From: Myxococcus sp.
GTDB taxonomy: Bacteria > Myxococcota > Myxococcia > Myxococcales > Myxococcaceae
DNA: 51,958 nucleotides
Direction: 5' to 3'
Assembly (NCBI GenBank): GCA_014879945.1
Contig: JACSRE010000369.1
Location: 1-51,958, forward strand
Position 1 is the stretch's first letter, and the number at the start of each line of letters is the position of its first letter. Of this stretch, positions 1-8,090 are shown one piece after another. The notes beneath the pieces were generated by a model that was given only the letters and a program-made list of their open reading frames with translations, made no database searches and was not told the origin of the DNA. The translations under genes and the position numbers were made by a program.

Positions 1-75
1 CGGGCCTGGCGTCTTTCGAGGGCAGCGCGCCGCCCGACAAGGCCGTCGCGCTGCCCTCGAAAGACGCCAGGCCCG
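1..75. repeat. Perfect 29-bp inverted repeat at the window edge
   Basis: Bases 1-29 are the exact reverse complement of bases 47-75, with a 17-base spacer. The repeat begins at the very first base, so its true left limit is unknown. Both arms lie in the open frame of the TonB/TolA-like gene. A perfect 29-bp hairpin inside coding DNA is unexpected. A fold-back artefact at a contig end is the simplest reading; a real structure is possible. Confidence 0.9.
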
Positions 76-506
76 AGCCGAAGAAGGAAGCGGCGAAAGA
101 GACGAAGGACGGCAAGAAGAGCCTCTTCGACGCCTTCAACAAGACGGGGCGCGAGGCGAAGCCCGAAGAGCTCGAGGGCGCCGAAGACGGCGACAAGGAC
201 GGCGACTCGGCCACGCAAGAGGGCGAGCGCTACTATGGCCTGCTGAGCGCGGTGGTGAAGCGCAACTACGACGTCTCTGACACCATTCCCGAGGCCGAGC
301 GCCGCACGCTGCGCGCGACCGTGAAGATCAAGCTCGGCTCGAGCGGCGAGCTGCTCGACGTGGACCTGAGCAAGAGCTCGGGCAACGATCTGTTCGACTC
401 GGCCGTGACGGGGGCGATCCGCAAGGCGGCGCCGTTCGGCCCGCCGCCCGAGAAGCTCCGCGAATCGCTGAAGAAGAACGGTGTGGCGCTCGTCTTCTCG
501 CCATAA
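1..506 (+). CDS. TonB/TolA-like C-terminal domain protein (5' truncated)
   Basis: The frame is open from base 3 to the TAA at 504-506 and the start lies outside the window. The visible N-terminal part (about 75 residues) is rich in Lys, Glu, Asp and Pro, like the periplasm-spanning linker of TonB and TolA. The last 85 residues resemble a TonB C-terminal domain, with the segment SSGNDLFDSAV followed by an AAPFGPPP turn and a final hydrophobic strand ending VALVFSP. TolB follows 39 bases downstream, so this is most likely the TolA-like energy transducer of a Tol-Pal system, linking inner-membrane motor proteins to the outer membrane. The first 29 bases may be artefactual because of the inverted repeat there, so residues 1-15 should not be trusted. 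A generic TonB partner is the alternative. Confidence 0.75.
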   Translation, partial: GLASFEGSAPPDKAVALPSKDARPEPKKEAAKETKDGKKSLFDAFNKTGREAKPEELEGAEDGDKDGDSATQEGERYYGLLSAVVKRNYDVSDTIPEAERRTLRATVKIKLGSSGELLDVDLSKSSGNDLFDSAVTGAIRKAAPFGPPPEKLRESLKKNGVALVFSP

Positions 507-545
507 CCTCCGCGCCTCGTCGTCCTCTTCGACTGGAGTGTCCTC

Positions 546-1817
546 ATGAGACTGCCGTTCCTCGCTGCGCTGATCGCCCTCCCCTGCCTCGCGCAGCAGC
601 CCGTCATCGAGATCTCGGGCGCGAACTTCAGGCCCATGCCGGTGGCCGTGCCGGCCGTCACCGCCCAGGACGACGCCGCGAAGGAGGCGCAGGCCGAGGT
701 CGACGCCGCGTTGATGTTCGACCTCCAGGCCTGCGGCCTCTTCCAGGTGCTCGACCGCAAGTCCTACCTGGCTGACGCGAAAGAGGGCGTCACCGCGAGC
801 TCGATCACCTTCGAGAACTGGGTGAACGTTGGCGCCGAGACGCTGGTGAAGACCCAGCTCTCGCGCGACGGCGACACCCTGCGCGGCGAGCTCCGCCTCT
901 TCAACGTCAACGCCGGGCGCGAAGAGCTCAAGGCCAGCGAGTCGGTGCCCTCGAAAGACGCGCGCCGCCTGGCGCACAAGCTCGCCAACGCCGTCTACAA
1001 GCACTTCACCAAAGAGACCGGCCCCTTCGAGTCGCGCATCGCCTTCGTACGAAAGACCGCGAGCGGCAAGGACGTCTACCTCGCCGACTGGGACGGGAAG
1101 AACGCGGCGGCGGTGTCGACCGGCAACATCAACGTGCTGCCGTCGATCGCGCCTGATCGCAGCGTCGCGTTCACCTCGTACAAGCGCGGCAAGCCCGAGC
1201 TGTTCGTCGGCCGGCCAGGCCAGGAGCCGACGCCGCTGGTGGCCAACGGCCGCATGGTGGCGGGCGTGGACTTCTCGGCCGACGGCAAGCGCATCGCCTA
1301 CTCGGTGTCCGACGGCGAGAACGCCGAGATCTACCTCGCGGCCGCTGATGGAACGGGCGCCAGGAAGCTCACCGACACCAGGTACTTCCTCAACTCGTCG
1401 CCTGCGTTCTCGCCCGACGGCAAGAAGCTCGCGTTCGTCTCGAACCGCGGCGGCTCGCCGCAGATCTACGTGATGAACGTCGACGGCAGCGACGTGAAGC
1501 GGCTCACCTTTCAGGGCAACTACAACCAGACGCCCGCGTGGAGCCCCCGGGGCGATCTCATCGCCTTCACCGCGCGTGACGAGCGCAACGCGTTCGATCT
1601 CTTCACCATCGACGTCACCACCGGCAAGGTGAAGCGCCTCACCCAGGACACCCGGAACAACGAGGAGCCGTCGTTCTCGCCCAACGGCCGGCTCATTCTC
1701 TTCTGCTCGACCCGCGGCGGCACCAAGTCGCTCTACGTGATGACGTCGGATGGCGAGAACCAGGTCGCGCTGCCGATGGACAAGGGCGACTTCACCACCC
1801 CCGACTGGGGCCCCTGA
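546..1817 (+). CDS. tolB: Tol-Pal system beta-propeller protein TolB
   Basis: This 423-residue protein has a signal peptide (MRLPFLAALIALPCLA, followed by QQP). An N-terminal alpha/beta domain (about 20-150) precedes a six-bladed WD40-like propeller (about 165-423). Blade repeats are visible as FSADGKRIAYS, FSPDGKKLAFVSNRGG, WSPRGDLIAFTA and FSPNGRLILFCSTRGG. Length and domain order match the family. TolB is periplasmic, binds Pal and TolA, and helps keep the outer membrane attached during division. The ATG at 546 has a GGAG about 9 bases upstream. The TolA-like gene precedes it and both are probably cotranscribed. No pal gene follows: the next gene is convergent and starts its stop codon one base after the tolB stop, so pal must be elsewhere. 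Confidence 0.95.
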   Translation: MRLPFLAALIALPCLAQQPVIEISGANFRPMPVAVPAVTAQDDAAKEAQAEVDAALMFDLQACGLFQVLDRKSYLADAKEGVTASSITFENWVNVGAETLVKTQLSRDGDTLRGELRLFNVNAGREELKASESVPSKDARRLAHKLANAVYKHFTKETGPFESRIAFVRKTASGKDVYLADWDGKNAAAVSTGNINVLPSIAPDRSVAFTSYKRGKPELFVGRPGQEPTPLVANGRMVAGVDFSADGKRIAYSVSDGENAEIYLAAADGTGARKLTDTRYFLNSSPAFSPDGKKLAFVSNRGGSPQIYVMNVDGSDVKRLTFQGNYNQTPAWSPRGDLIAFTARDERNAFDLFTIDVTTGKVKRLTQDTRNNEEPSFSPNGRLILFCSTRGGTKSLYVMTSDGENQVALPMDKGDFTTPDWGP

Positions 1818-1818
1818 G

Positions 1819-2754
1819 TCAGCGACTGTGCGCCTTGAAGAAGTCCCACAGCTCGCGTGAGGCGTCGAGGTCGCGCGACGTCTTGCCGATGAAGCGCTCG
1901 GGCAGGTAGCGGTCACCGCCCGGCCAGGTGTGGCCGCCGCCCTTCACCACGTCGAGGCGCACCCGGCTGCCTTCGCGACAGCGGGCCACCTCGCGGCGCT
2001 CCACGCGGGTTCCGTCCTCGGGGTCTCCGTCGGCCAGGGGGCTGATCATCGGCGCTCCCTGGCAGCCGTTGAGCGCCCGCCAGCGGGCGAAGGTCTCGTC
2101 GGCGCCGATGATGCTCCCGCGCCCGCCCGTCATCGCCCCGCCGTCGAACGGCACCAGCTCGTCGTGATCGCCCGCGACGATCGCGACCGAGACGGGGCGC
2201 GACGGGGCACACGAGGCCGCCAGCTCCGCGCCCATCAGGCCCGTCACCGAGCCCACGGCGGTCACCCTGTCAGCGGCCCGGCACGCGAGGGTGAGCGCCA
2301 TGAAGCCGCCGTTCGACATGCCCATCACGTACACGCGCGAGGGGTCGGCCCGGCGGTGCGCGACGAACTCGTCGATGAGCGCGCGCAGGAACCCAACGTC
2401 GTCGACCCCCTGCTTCGACGCCGGCGAGGTGCCCCGCCCGTCGGCCCACGACCGATCGACGCCGTCGGGGTAGACGACGATGAAGCGCTCCTGCGTGGCG
2501 ACGGCGGTCATGCCGGTGAGCTTCAGCTGCTGCGCGCCGGTGCCCAGGCGCCCATGCAGCGCGATCACGAGGGGAAACGGGCCGGGCCCCTCAGGCGAGG
2601 CGGCGATGAAGGAGCGCGTGAGGCCGCCGTGCTCCAGCCGCCCCTCGAGGTGGCCCTTCGCCGACGACGCCCGGTGCGCGCAGGTCAAGCTGACGAGGCC
2701 GCACGAGCCGACGCCGAGCAGCACGCCGAGCAGCCGGGAGCGCGGCGAGCTCAC
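1819..2754 (-). CDS. LpqC/PHB depolymerase-like esterase lipoprotein
   Basis: This 311-residue alpha/beta hydrolase has the pattern of the LpqC / esterase-PHB depolymerase family. ALHGRLGTG is the oxyanion segment, GMSNGGF carries the nucleophile Ser, AGDHDELVPF carries the acid Asp, and GGGHTWPGG carries the His. The GTG start at 2754 is chosen because it overlaps the fabH stop (GTGA) and begins a signal sequence ending in an LTC lipobox, which suggests a lipid-anchored exported enzyme. A longer reading up to 2847 only adds residues antisense-like to fabH. The substrate is unknown: polyhydroxyalkanoate, feruloyl or other esters are all possible. It lies directly downstream of fabH, but the overlap looks like genome compaction and not a shared pathway. 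It is convergent with tolB with almost no spacer. Confidence 0.85.
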   Translation of the reverse strand: MSSPRSRLLGVLLGVGSCGLVSLTCAHRASSAKGHLEGRLEHGGLTRSFIAASPEGPGPFPLVIALHGRLGTGAQQLKLTGMTAVATQERFIVVYPDGVDRSWADGRGTSPASKQGVDDVGFLRALIDEFVAHRRADPSRVYVMGMSNGGFMALTLACRAADRVTAVGSVTGLMGAELAASCAPSRPVSVAIVAGDHDELVPFDGGAMTGGRGSIIGADETFARWRALNGCQGAPMISPLADGDPEDGTRVERREVARCREGSRVRLDVVKGGGHTWPGGDRYLPERFIGKTSRDLDASRELWDFFKAHSR

Positions 2755-3818
2755 TCGCGCATGAGGGTGGCGCCCCAGTGGAAGCCGGCGCCGAGGCCCA
2801 CGAAGCACACCAGGTCGCCCTTCTTGATGCGGCCCGACGCCTTGCACTCGTTGTAGGCGATGGGAATGGTGGCGGCCGTGGTGTTCCCGTAGCGCTGAAT
2901 GTTGTTGTAGACGCGGCTGTCGGGCAGCTTCAGCGCCTTCTGCACGCCCTCCGAGATGCGCAGGTTCGCCTGGTGGGGAATGAGCAGGTTGATGTCGTCG
3001 ACGGTGACGCCGGCCTTCGCGCAGACCTCGTGCACCGCCTCGGGCATCTTCGTCACCGCCATCTTGAACACCGTGCGGCCGTCCATCACCGGCACCCCGC
3101 GGCCCTCCTTGAAGTGCTCATCGGAGAAGTACGGGCGGTAGGCGAAGCCGGCCGATGGTACGTAGAGCGCCTCGACGTTCTTGCCGTCGGTGTGGAGCGC
3201 GAAGCCCAACAGCCCGCGCGAGGGGTCTTCCGAGGGGCCCATCACCACCGCGCCGGCGGCGTCTCCGAAGAGCACCACCAGGTGGCGGAACTTCGAGTTC
3301 CAGTCCTTCTCGGCCTGGGGGATCTCGGCGTCGGAGCGCCCCATCACCACGTCCCAGCCCTGCTTCGAGAAGGGCATGAAGCCGGTGTGAATCTCGGCGC
3401 CGATGAAGAGGAGCTTCTTGGCCTGCCCCGAGCGGATCAGCGCGTCGGCGACCTGCAGCCCGTAGACGAAGCCCGAGCACTGCTGCCGAATGTCGAGCGC
3501 GGGGATGTTGCTGAGCCCGAGCTTGGCCTGCACCAGGCTCCCGACGCCCGGGAAGTAGTAGTCGGGCGTCATGGTGGCGACGACGATGTAGTCGATCTCT
3601 TCGGCCTTCACGCCCGCGTCGTCGAGCGCCTTCTTCGCCGCGCCGACCGCGAGATCGCTGGTGCCGGTGCCCTCGTTGACGAAGTAGCGCTGCTCGATGC
3701 CGGAGCGCTCGCGAATCCACTCGTCCGAGGTGTCGCAGACCCTCGCCATGCGCTCGTTGGGAACGAGCACCTCGCCCGTCACGAAGCCCGACCCATAGAT
3801 TCGCGAAAACGCCTGCAT
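2751..3818 (-). CDS. fabH: Beta-ketoacyl-ACP synthase III (FabH-like)
   Basis: This 355-residue condensing enzyme of the thiolase fold starts fatty-acid (or another polyketide-like) chain synthesis by joining acyl-CoA to malonyl-ACP. The active-site Cys is in RQQCSGFVYG, the His in LIPHQANLRI and the Asn in YGNTTAATIP, giving the Cys-His-Asn triad. The ATG at 3818 (MQAFSRIYGSGF) is chosen because a TGAGGAG ribosome site sits just upstream. A much longer open frame continues upstream but reads as Arg/Pro-rich shadow. The protein is somewhat longer than E. coli FabH (317) because of an insertion around residues 185-235. Myxobacteria carry several FabH paralogs, some for branched-chain starters, so primary housekeeping FabH is likely but not certain. 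The spacer upstream holds a TGACC/GGTCA inverted repeat. Confidence 0.92.
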   Translation of the reverse strand: MQAFSRIYGSGFVTGEVLVPNERMARVCDTSDEWIRERSGIEQRYFVNEGTGTSDLAVGAAKKALDDAGVKAEEIDYIVVATMTPDYYFPGVGSLVQAKLGLSNIPALDIRQQCSGFVYGLQVADALIRSGQAKKLLFIGAEIHTGFMPFSKQGWDVVMGRSDAEIPQAEKDWNSKFRHLVVLFGDAAGAVVMGPSEDPSRGLLGFALHTDGKNVEALYVPSAGFAYRPYFSDEHFKEGRGVPVMDGRTVFKMAVTKMPEAVHEVCAKAGVTVDDINLLIPHQANLRISEGVQKALKLPDSRVYNNIQRYGNTTAATIPIAYNECKASGRIKKGDLVCFVGLGAGFHWGATLMRE

Positions 3819-3948
3819 GGAACTCCTCACGGCCAAGAGTGGAAAAATCGCGCCGCTTATCGAGTGACCTTGGTCAACGCGCAAGGGCGCGAGACGACAC
3901 GTTGCGTCAGCTTGGTTTCGTGGCCTGAGGCCTGCAGTCCCTGAGGCG

Positions 3949-4332
3949 GTGAGGCCGAAGCGTGGCGCGCAGACGACGGTGGCCGAGAGCAGCCCGAGTC
4001 GCTGGTCACGGGTCGAGGCGCTGCTGGCGCTGGTGGGCGTGGGCGTCGCCGACGGGCTGGTGCTGGTGGCGCACCGCGAGGAGGAGCTGGTGGGCGCGGC
4101 CGTGGTTCGACTGCACCCGCCAGACGCTGAGCTGGTGGCGCTGGTGACCGAGCCCAACCACCGCCACCAGGGCGTCGGGCGGCTGTTGGTTCGAGAGCTG
4201 GAGCGCCGCGCGCGCATCGCGGGCTGTACGAGGCTGCGGGTGCGGCTCCCGCGTCGAGATGACGCGGCCCACTCGTTCTTCGCGCGCATGGGCTTCGAAG
4301 ACACCCACGTCGCCTTCGATCGAGCGCTGTGA
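3949..4332 (+). CDS. GNAT-family N-acetyltransferase
   Basis: This 127-residue protein has the GNAT acetyl-CoA fold: an N-terminal helix and strands, then strand 4 with motif A (ALVTEPNHRHQGVGRLLV; the R/Q-x-x-G-x-G/A type pyrophosphate loop is HQGVGRLL), a following helix (RELERRARIAG), and motif B ending in FFARMGFE. It transfers acetyl from acetyl-CoA to an unknown amine. The GTG at 3949 is used because no better start is seen. The protein is at the short end for the family, so a few N-terminal residues could be missing. It is divergent from fabH and leads a five-gene plus-strand run, with 43 bases or more to the next start. Confidence 0.8.
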   Translation: MRPKRGAQTTVAESSPSRWSRVEALLALVGVGVADGLVLVAHREEELVGAAVVRLHPPDAELVALVTEPNHRHQGVGRLLVRELERRARIAGCTRLRVRLPRRDDAAHSFFARMGFEDTHVAFDRAL

Positions 4333-4375
4333 GGCGCGCCTTGCCGCCGCGGGGGCCTTCGCATACGCGCCGCCC

Positions 4376-4510
4376 GTGCTCTCCGCTCGCGTACGCCACG
4401 TCGCCACCCGGAGCTGGTTCGTACCGTGCGTCGTGCTCCTGTTCACGCTCGCGGCCCACGCCGTCTTCACCCTTCCCGGCGGGCCCGACAGCCGCACGGC
4501 GTACCCCCGC
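4376..4510 (+). other. Displaced N-terminal segment of the downstream membrane protein (frameshift)
   Basis: From a GTG at 4376 this frame encodes a basic start followed by a clear membrane helix (WFVPCVVLLFTLAAHAVFTL) and then PGGPDSRTAYP. It loses sense after the C-run at 4504-4508. The next frame picks up at once with PPLPTWDEGTVLYG, the start of the membrane protein. Adding one C to the run of five would give Y-P-P-L-P-T-W-D-E-G in one frame and a protein of 526 residues. This looks like one gene broken by a single-base deletion, either real or a sequencing error. Confidence 0.7.
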
Positions 4511-5955
4511 TCCCCACGTGGGACGAGGGCACGGTGCTCTACGGCGCGCTCCGGGTGGCGCAGGGCGAGGTGCTGTACCGGGACTTCTTCGAGTTCCAGG
4601 GCCCGGTCTTCTTCTGGCTCTTCTCCTGGCTCTTCGGGTGGCTGGGGCCGTCGATGCCCGCCGCGCAGGCGCTTCAGGTGCTCCTCAACGCCTCGAGCGC
4701 GCTGGGCCTGGCCGTCGTGGTGGCGCGGCTCGCGGGGCCGGTCATCGCGCTCACCTCGTCGGTCCTCTTCGTCTGCCTCATCGTGCCGATGTGGCCGCAC
4801 GCGTACCCGCACTGGCTCGCCCTGCTCTTCGTGCACGCCGCCCTCGCGCTGCTGGCCGGAGCGCGACCTGCCTGGTGGCGGCTGGGGCTGGCGGGGGCCT
4901 GTCTCGGCTTGTCGATGGCCACCATTCAGTCGCTCGGCGTCGCCGCGTTCGGGGCGAGCGTGGTGGGCGTGCTGGTCTCGGGAGCGGGCGCGCGGCGGTG
5001 GCGCGCCGGCGTGATGGCCGCCCTCCCCCTCGTCGCCGGCGCGCTGATCGTCGTCGGCGTCATCGCGGCCCTCTTCGCGGCGCACGGCGCGCTGGGGGAC
5101 CTCGCGTGGGCGATGTTCGAGTGGCCCTTCAAGCACTACCGCGGCATCAACTCGACGAGCTACGCCGCGTTCCTCGTCGATCACCTCGACTCCAACCGAT
5201 CGCAGCCGCACCTGTGGAGGCTGCTCTCGCAGGCTGGCGTGGTGGTGATCGCGGCGCTGCCCCTGCTGGCGATGATCTTCGGCGGCGCCGTGATCGTCGC
5301 CCAGGGCCGCGCCCTCCTTCGCCGAGCGGCGCCGATCGCGGGCGTGGTGCCAGCGATCGTCGCGGTGGCGGTGGTGCTCCCGCTCTTCGTCGCCCACACC
5401 CGCAGCGACGTCGTGCACCTCGCCTTCTTGTCGAGCCTGGCCTTCGTGGCGATGGCGGCGGCCGTCTCGCACTGGCCGGCGCTCGGGCGCCGGCTCGGCC
5501 TCGCCCTGAGCGTGCTCGCTGGCGTCTTCGCGCTCAACTTCTCGTGGAAGACGTACCGTTCGACGACGCACCCCGACCGGCCCATCAGCTTCAAGCAGGC
5601 CTGGGAGAAGCGCTTCACCTTCGCCGAGGCGCTCGAGGCCGCGGTGAAGCCAGGCGATCGCGTGGTGGTCGGCCCCGAAGGCAGCGGCGGCTACGCCTAC
5701 CTCTTCACCGGCACGGTGAACGCGACCTCGTACACCTACCTGCCCTTCGGGTGGCGCGCCGAGTCGGACTACCTCTCGAGCGCGCAGTGGGACCGCGCGG
5801 GCCGGGAGATCGTCGAGCGCCGCCCGGTGGTGATCGTCGTCGATGACGAGCAATGGGCGCGCCTGCTGCGCTCGGCGCCGGCGCTGTCGTCGATGTACGA
5901 GCAGCGCGACGAGCTCCGCCACCTGCGGCCCGCGCCCTCTCCCGGGGTTCCATGA
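4426..5955 (+). CDS. Multi-spanning membrane protein, GT-C glycosyltransferase-like (frameshifted 5' end)
   Basis: The open frame gives 509 residues, but the first 25 (Arg/Pro/His-rich) look like out-of-frame shadow. The real N-terminus is probably the helix encoded from 4376 in the neighbouring frame. The remainder has about ten hydrophobic helices up to residue 370 and a soluble C-terminal tail of about 130 residues. The first loop reads TWDEGTVLYGALRV with an Asp-Glu pair, then FFEFQGPVFFWLF. This is the arrangement of GT-C enzymes such as ArnT or dolichyl-phosphate-mannose-dependent transferases, which move a sugar from a polyprenyl carrier. No sure substrate can be named. The stop overlaps the next start (ATGA at 5952), so the two genes are translationally coupled. 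Assignment as GT-C is by topology and the DE loop only. Confidence 0.75.
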   Translation: MRRAPVHARGPRRLHPSRRARQPHGVPPLPTWDEGTVLYGALRVAQGEVLYRDFFEFQGPVFFWLFSWLFGWLGPSMPAAQALQVLLNASSALGLAVVVARLAGPVIALTSSVLFVCLIVPMWPHAYPHWLALLFVHAALALLAGARPAWWRLGLAGACLGLSMATIQSLGVAAFGASVVGVLVSGAGARRWRAGVMAALPLVAGALIVVGVIAALFAAHGALGDLAWAMFEWPFKHYRGINSTSYAAFLVDHLDSNRSQPHLWRLLSQAGVVVIAALPLLAMIFGGAVIVAQGRALLRRAAPIAGVVPAIVAVAVVLPLFVAHTRSDVVHLAFLSSLAFVAMAAAVSHWPALGRRLGLALSVLAGVFALNFSWKTYRSTTHPDRPISFKQAWEKRFTFAEALEAAVKPGDRVVVGPEGSGGYAYLFTGTVNATSYTYLPFGWRAESDYLSSAQWDRAGREIVERRPVVIVVDDEQWARLLRSAPALSSMYEQRDELRHLRPAPSPGVP

Positions 5956-7121
5956 AGCACCACTTCGTCCTCGACCCCGACGTCACCTTCCTCAACCACG
6001 GGAGCTTCGGCGCCTGCCCCCGATCGGTGCTCGCCGAGCAGCAGCGCCTGAGAGAACGCCTCGAGGCCGAGCCGGTGCGCTTCTTCAACCGCGAGTACGA
6101 GCCGCTCCTCGACGCGGCCCGCCATACGCTGGGGCGCTTCGTCGGCTGCGATGGCGACGACCTGGCCTTCGTCACCAACGCCACCACCGCCGTCAACGCC
6201 GTGCTCCGGAGCCTCGAGTTCTCGCCCGGCGACGAATTGCTCATCACCTCGCACGGCTACAACGCCTGCAACAACGTGGTGCGCTTCGTGGCGGCGCGGA
6301 CGGGCGCGGTGGTGGTGGTCGCGCAGGTGCCCTTCCCCGTCACGTCGGCCGAGGAGATCGTCGAGGCCATCACCCGGGCCGTCACCCCTCGCACGAAGCT
6401 CGCCGTGATCGATCACATCACCAGCCCGACGGCGGTGGTGTTTCCCATCGCCCACATCGTCTCGGCGCTCGAGGCGCGAGGCGTGCGGGTGCTGGTCGAC
6501 GGCGCGCACGCGCCAGGGCAGGAGCCGCTCGCCCTCGCGGCGCTCGGCGCTTCGTACTTCACCGGCAACCTGCACAAGTGGACCTGCGCGCCGAAGGGCG
6601 CGGCGTTTCTTCACGCCCGTCGCGACCGCCAGGCGGGGCTCCACCCGGCGACCATCAGCCACGGCGCCAACGCCCAGCGCGCCGACCGCAGCCGCTTTCG
6701 CGTCGAGTTCGACTGGCAGGGCACCCACGACCCCACGCCCTTCCTCACCGTGCCCTTCGCCCTCGACGCCGTGGCGCAGCTGGTGCCCGGAGGCTGGGAC
6801 GAGGTGCGCGCTCGGAGCCGGGCGCTGGTGCGGCAGATGCGCGACGTGGTGCTGCGCGCCGTCGGGGGCCAGCCGGCGGTGCCCGACGCGCTCCTGGGCA
6901 TGATGGCGACCATCGCGCTGCCGAACGCGATGACCGGCCAGGGCGCGCTCCCCGGCATGGGCGCGCTCGACCCGCTGCAGGACGCGCTCTGGCACCGGCA
7001 CCAGATCGAGGTGCCGCTCTTCAGCTTCGAAGGGCGCCGGTGTCTGCGGCTCTCGGCGCACCTCCACTCGACCCTCGCCGACGCGGAGAAGCTGGCTGCG
7101 GTGCTGCCGGCGTTGCTGTGA
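5952..7121 (+). CDS. Class V aminotransferase-fold PLP enzyme (isopenicillin-N epimerase-like)
   Basis: This 389-residue PLP enzyme has the isopenicillin-N epimerase / cysteine desulfurase fold. The start MKHHFVLDPDVTFLNHGSFG is a typical opening of the epimerase-like subgroup. The phosphate-binding region is FVTNATTAVNAV, the pyridine-contacting Asp is in VLVDGAHAPGQ, and the PLP Schiff-base Lys is in FTGNLHKWTCAPKG. The ATG at 5952 is preferred over an upstream start at 5853 because the extra residues are Ala/Arg/Pro filler and because ATG overlaps the previous stop. Members act as epimerases, desulfurases, lyases or hercynylcysteine sulfoxide lyases, so the reaction is not fixed by sequence. 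No penicillin-type genes are nearby, so beta-lactam synthesis should not be inferred. Confidence 0.88.
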   Translation: MKHHFVLDPDVTFLNHGSFGACPRSVLAEQQRLRERLEAEPVRFFNREYEPLLDAARHTLGRFVGCDGDDLAFVTNATTAVNAVLRSLEFSPGDELLITSHGYNACNNVVRFVAARTGAVVVVAQVPFPVTSAEEIVEAITRAVTPRTKLAVIDHITSPTAVVFPIAHIVSALEARGVRVLVDGAHAPGQEPLALAALGASYFTGNLHKWTCAPKGAAFLHARRDRQAGLHPATISHGANAQRADRSRFRVEFDWQGTHDPTPFLTVPFALDAVAQLVPGGWDEVRARSRALVRQMRDVVLRAVGGQPAVPDALLGMMATIALPNAMTGQGALPGMGALDPLQDALWHRHQIEVPLFSFEGRRCLRLSAHLHSTLADAEKLAAVLPALL

Positions 7122-7169
7122 AGCATTCACGCGGCGCGACCGGCAACGTGCTGTAGGCTGCACGGCCCC

Positions 7170-8090
7170 GTGAGCCGCTACGCCGCCATCGACATCGGAA
7201 CCAACTCGGTCCTCTTGCTGGTCGCTGAGCGTGACGCGCACGGCAGGTGGCAGGCCGTCAGCGAGCGCGCCGAGATCACGCGCCTGGGCAAGGGCGTGGA
7301 TCGCGCCCGGGCGCTCTCGCCCGAGGCCATCGAGGCGACGCTCGAGGTGGTGGGCCGCTTCGCCGCCGAGGCCCGCGCGCTCGGCGCAAGGGACCTGGCG
7401 ATCAGCGCGACCTCGGCCGCTCGTGACGCCAGCAACGGCGCCGGCTTCCTCGACGGCGTGGAGGACCGGGCCCAAGTGGCCGCGCAGATCCTCTCGGGCG
7501 ACGAAGAGGCGCGGCTGTCGTTCGCGTCGGCGCTGGCCGACTTCGGCGGCAAGAGCCCACTGGTGGCCATCGACATCGGCGGGGGCTCGACCGAGTTCAT
7601 CTTCGGCGACGCGGCGGGCGCCATCTCGTTTCGCAAGAGCTTCGACGTGGGCTCGGTGCGCATGACCGAGCGCTTCCTGGCCGGTGATCCGCCGTCGCCC
7701 GACGAGCTGGCGCGCCTCGCGGCGTTTCTGCGTGAGACGTTCGCGCCGCTGCCCCGCCCGGTGGCCGGCGCGCGGGTGGTCGGCGTCGCGGGCACGGTGA
7801 CGACGGTGTGCGCCGTGGCGCGAACGATCGAGCCCTACGACGCGACCCTGGTGCACGGCGCCGAGCTGACCCGGGCCGAGATCGAGGCCACGGTGTCGAG
7901 GCTGGCGCACCTGCCCTCGGTGCTCCGCCGCACGCTCCCCGGGCTCCAGCCCAAACGCGCCGACGTGATCGTCGCGGGCGGCGTGATTCTTCAGCTGGCC
8001 CTCGAGCGCCTCGACGCCTCGACCGTCACCGTCAGCGATCGCGGGCTGCGGTGGGGCCTGCTGGCCGATCGGTTCGGGAACGCGCCGTGA
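7170..8090 (+). CDS. Ppx/GppA-family phosphatase
   Basis: This 306-residue protein belongs to the ASKHA fold family of exopolyphosphatases and guanosine pentaphosphate phosphohydrolases. The N-terminal phosphate-1 motif is AAIDIGTNSVLLLV, the central motif ATSAARDASNG is the family signature near the catalytic acid, and the phosphate-2 motif is VAIDIGGGSTEFIFG. It hydrolyses polyphosphate or pppGpp, affecting phosphate storage and the stringent response. The length fits the short form with only the two Ppx-GppA subdomains and no C-terminal HD domain, so the exact substrate is open. The start is GTG at 7170 following a 48-base gap. Its stop overlaps the next GTG start (8087). Confidence 0.9.
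   Translation: MSRYAAIDIGTNSVLLLVAERDAHGRWQAVSERAEITRLGKGVDRARALSPEAIEATLEVVGRFAAEARALGARDLAISATSAARDASNGAGFLDGVEDRAQVAAQILSGDEEARLSFASALADFGGKSPLVAIDIGGGSTEFIFGDAAGAISFRKSFDVGSVRMTERFLAGDPPSPDELARLAAFLRETFAPLPRPVAGARVVGVAGTVTTVCAVARTIEPYDATLVHGAELTRAEIEATVSRLAHLPSVLRRTLPGLQPKRADVIVAGGVILQLALERLDASTVTVSDRGLRWGLLADRFGNAP

Noticed and set aside
949-970. Similarity of a tolB segment to the window-edge inverted repeat
   Set aside because: About 16 of 20 bases match, explained by the shared codons for Ser-Lys-Asp-Ala in a GC-rich genome.
5952-7121. Beta-lactam biosynthesis suggested by the isopenicillin-N epimerase-like enzyme
   Set aside because: No other pathway genes are present and the fold serves many reactions.
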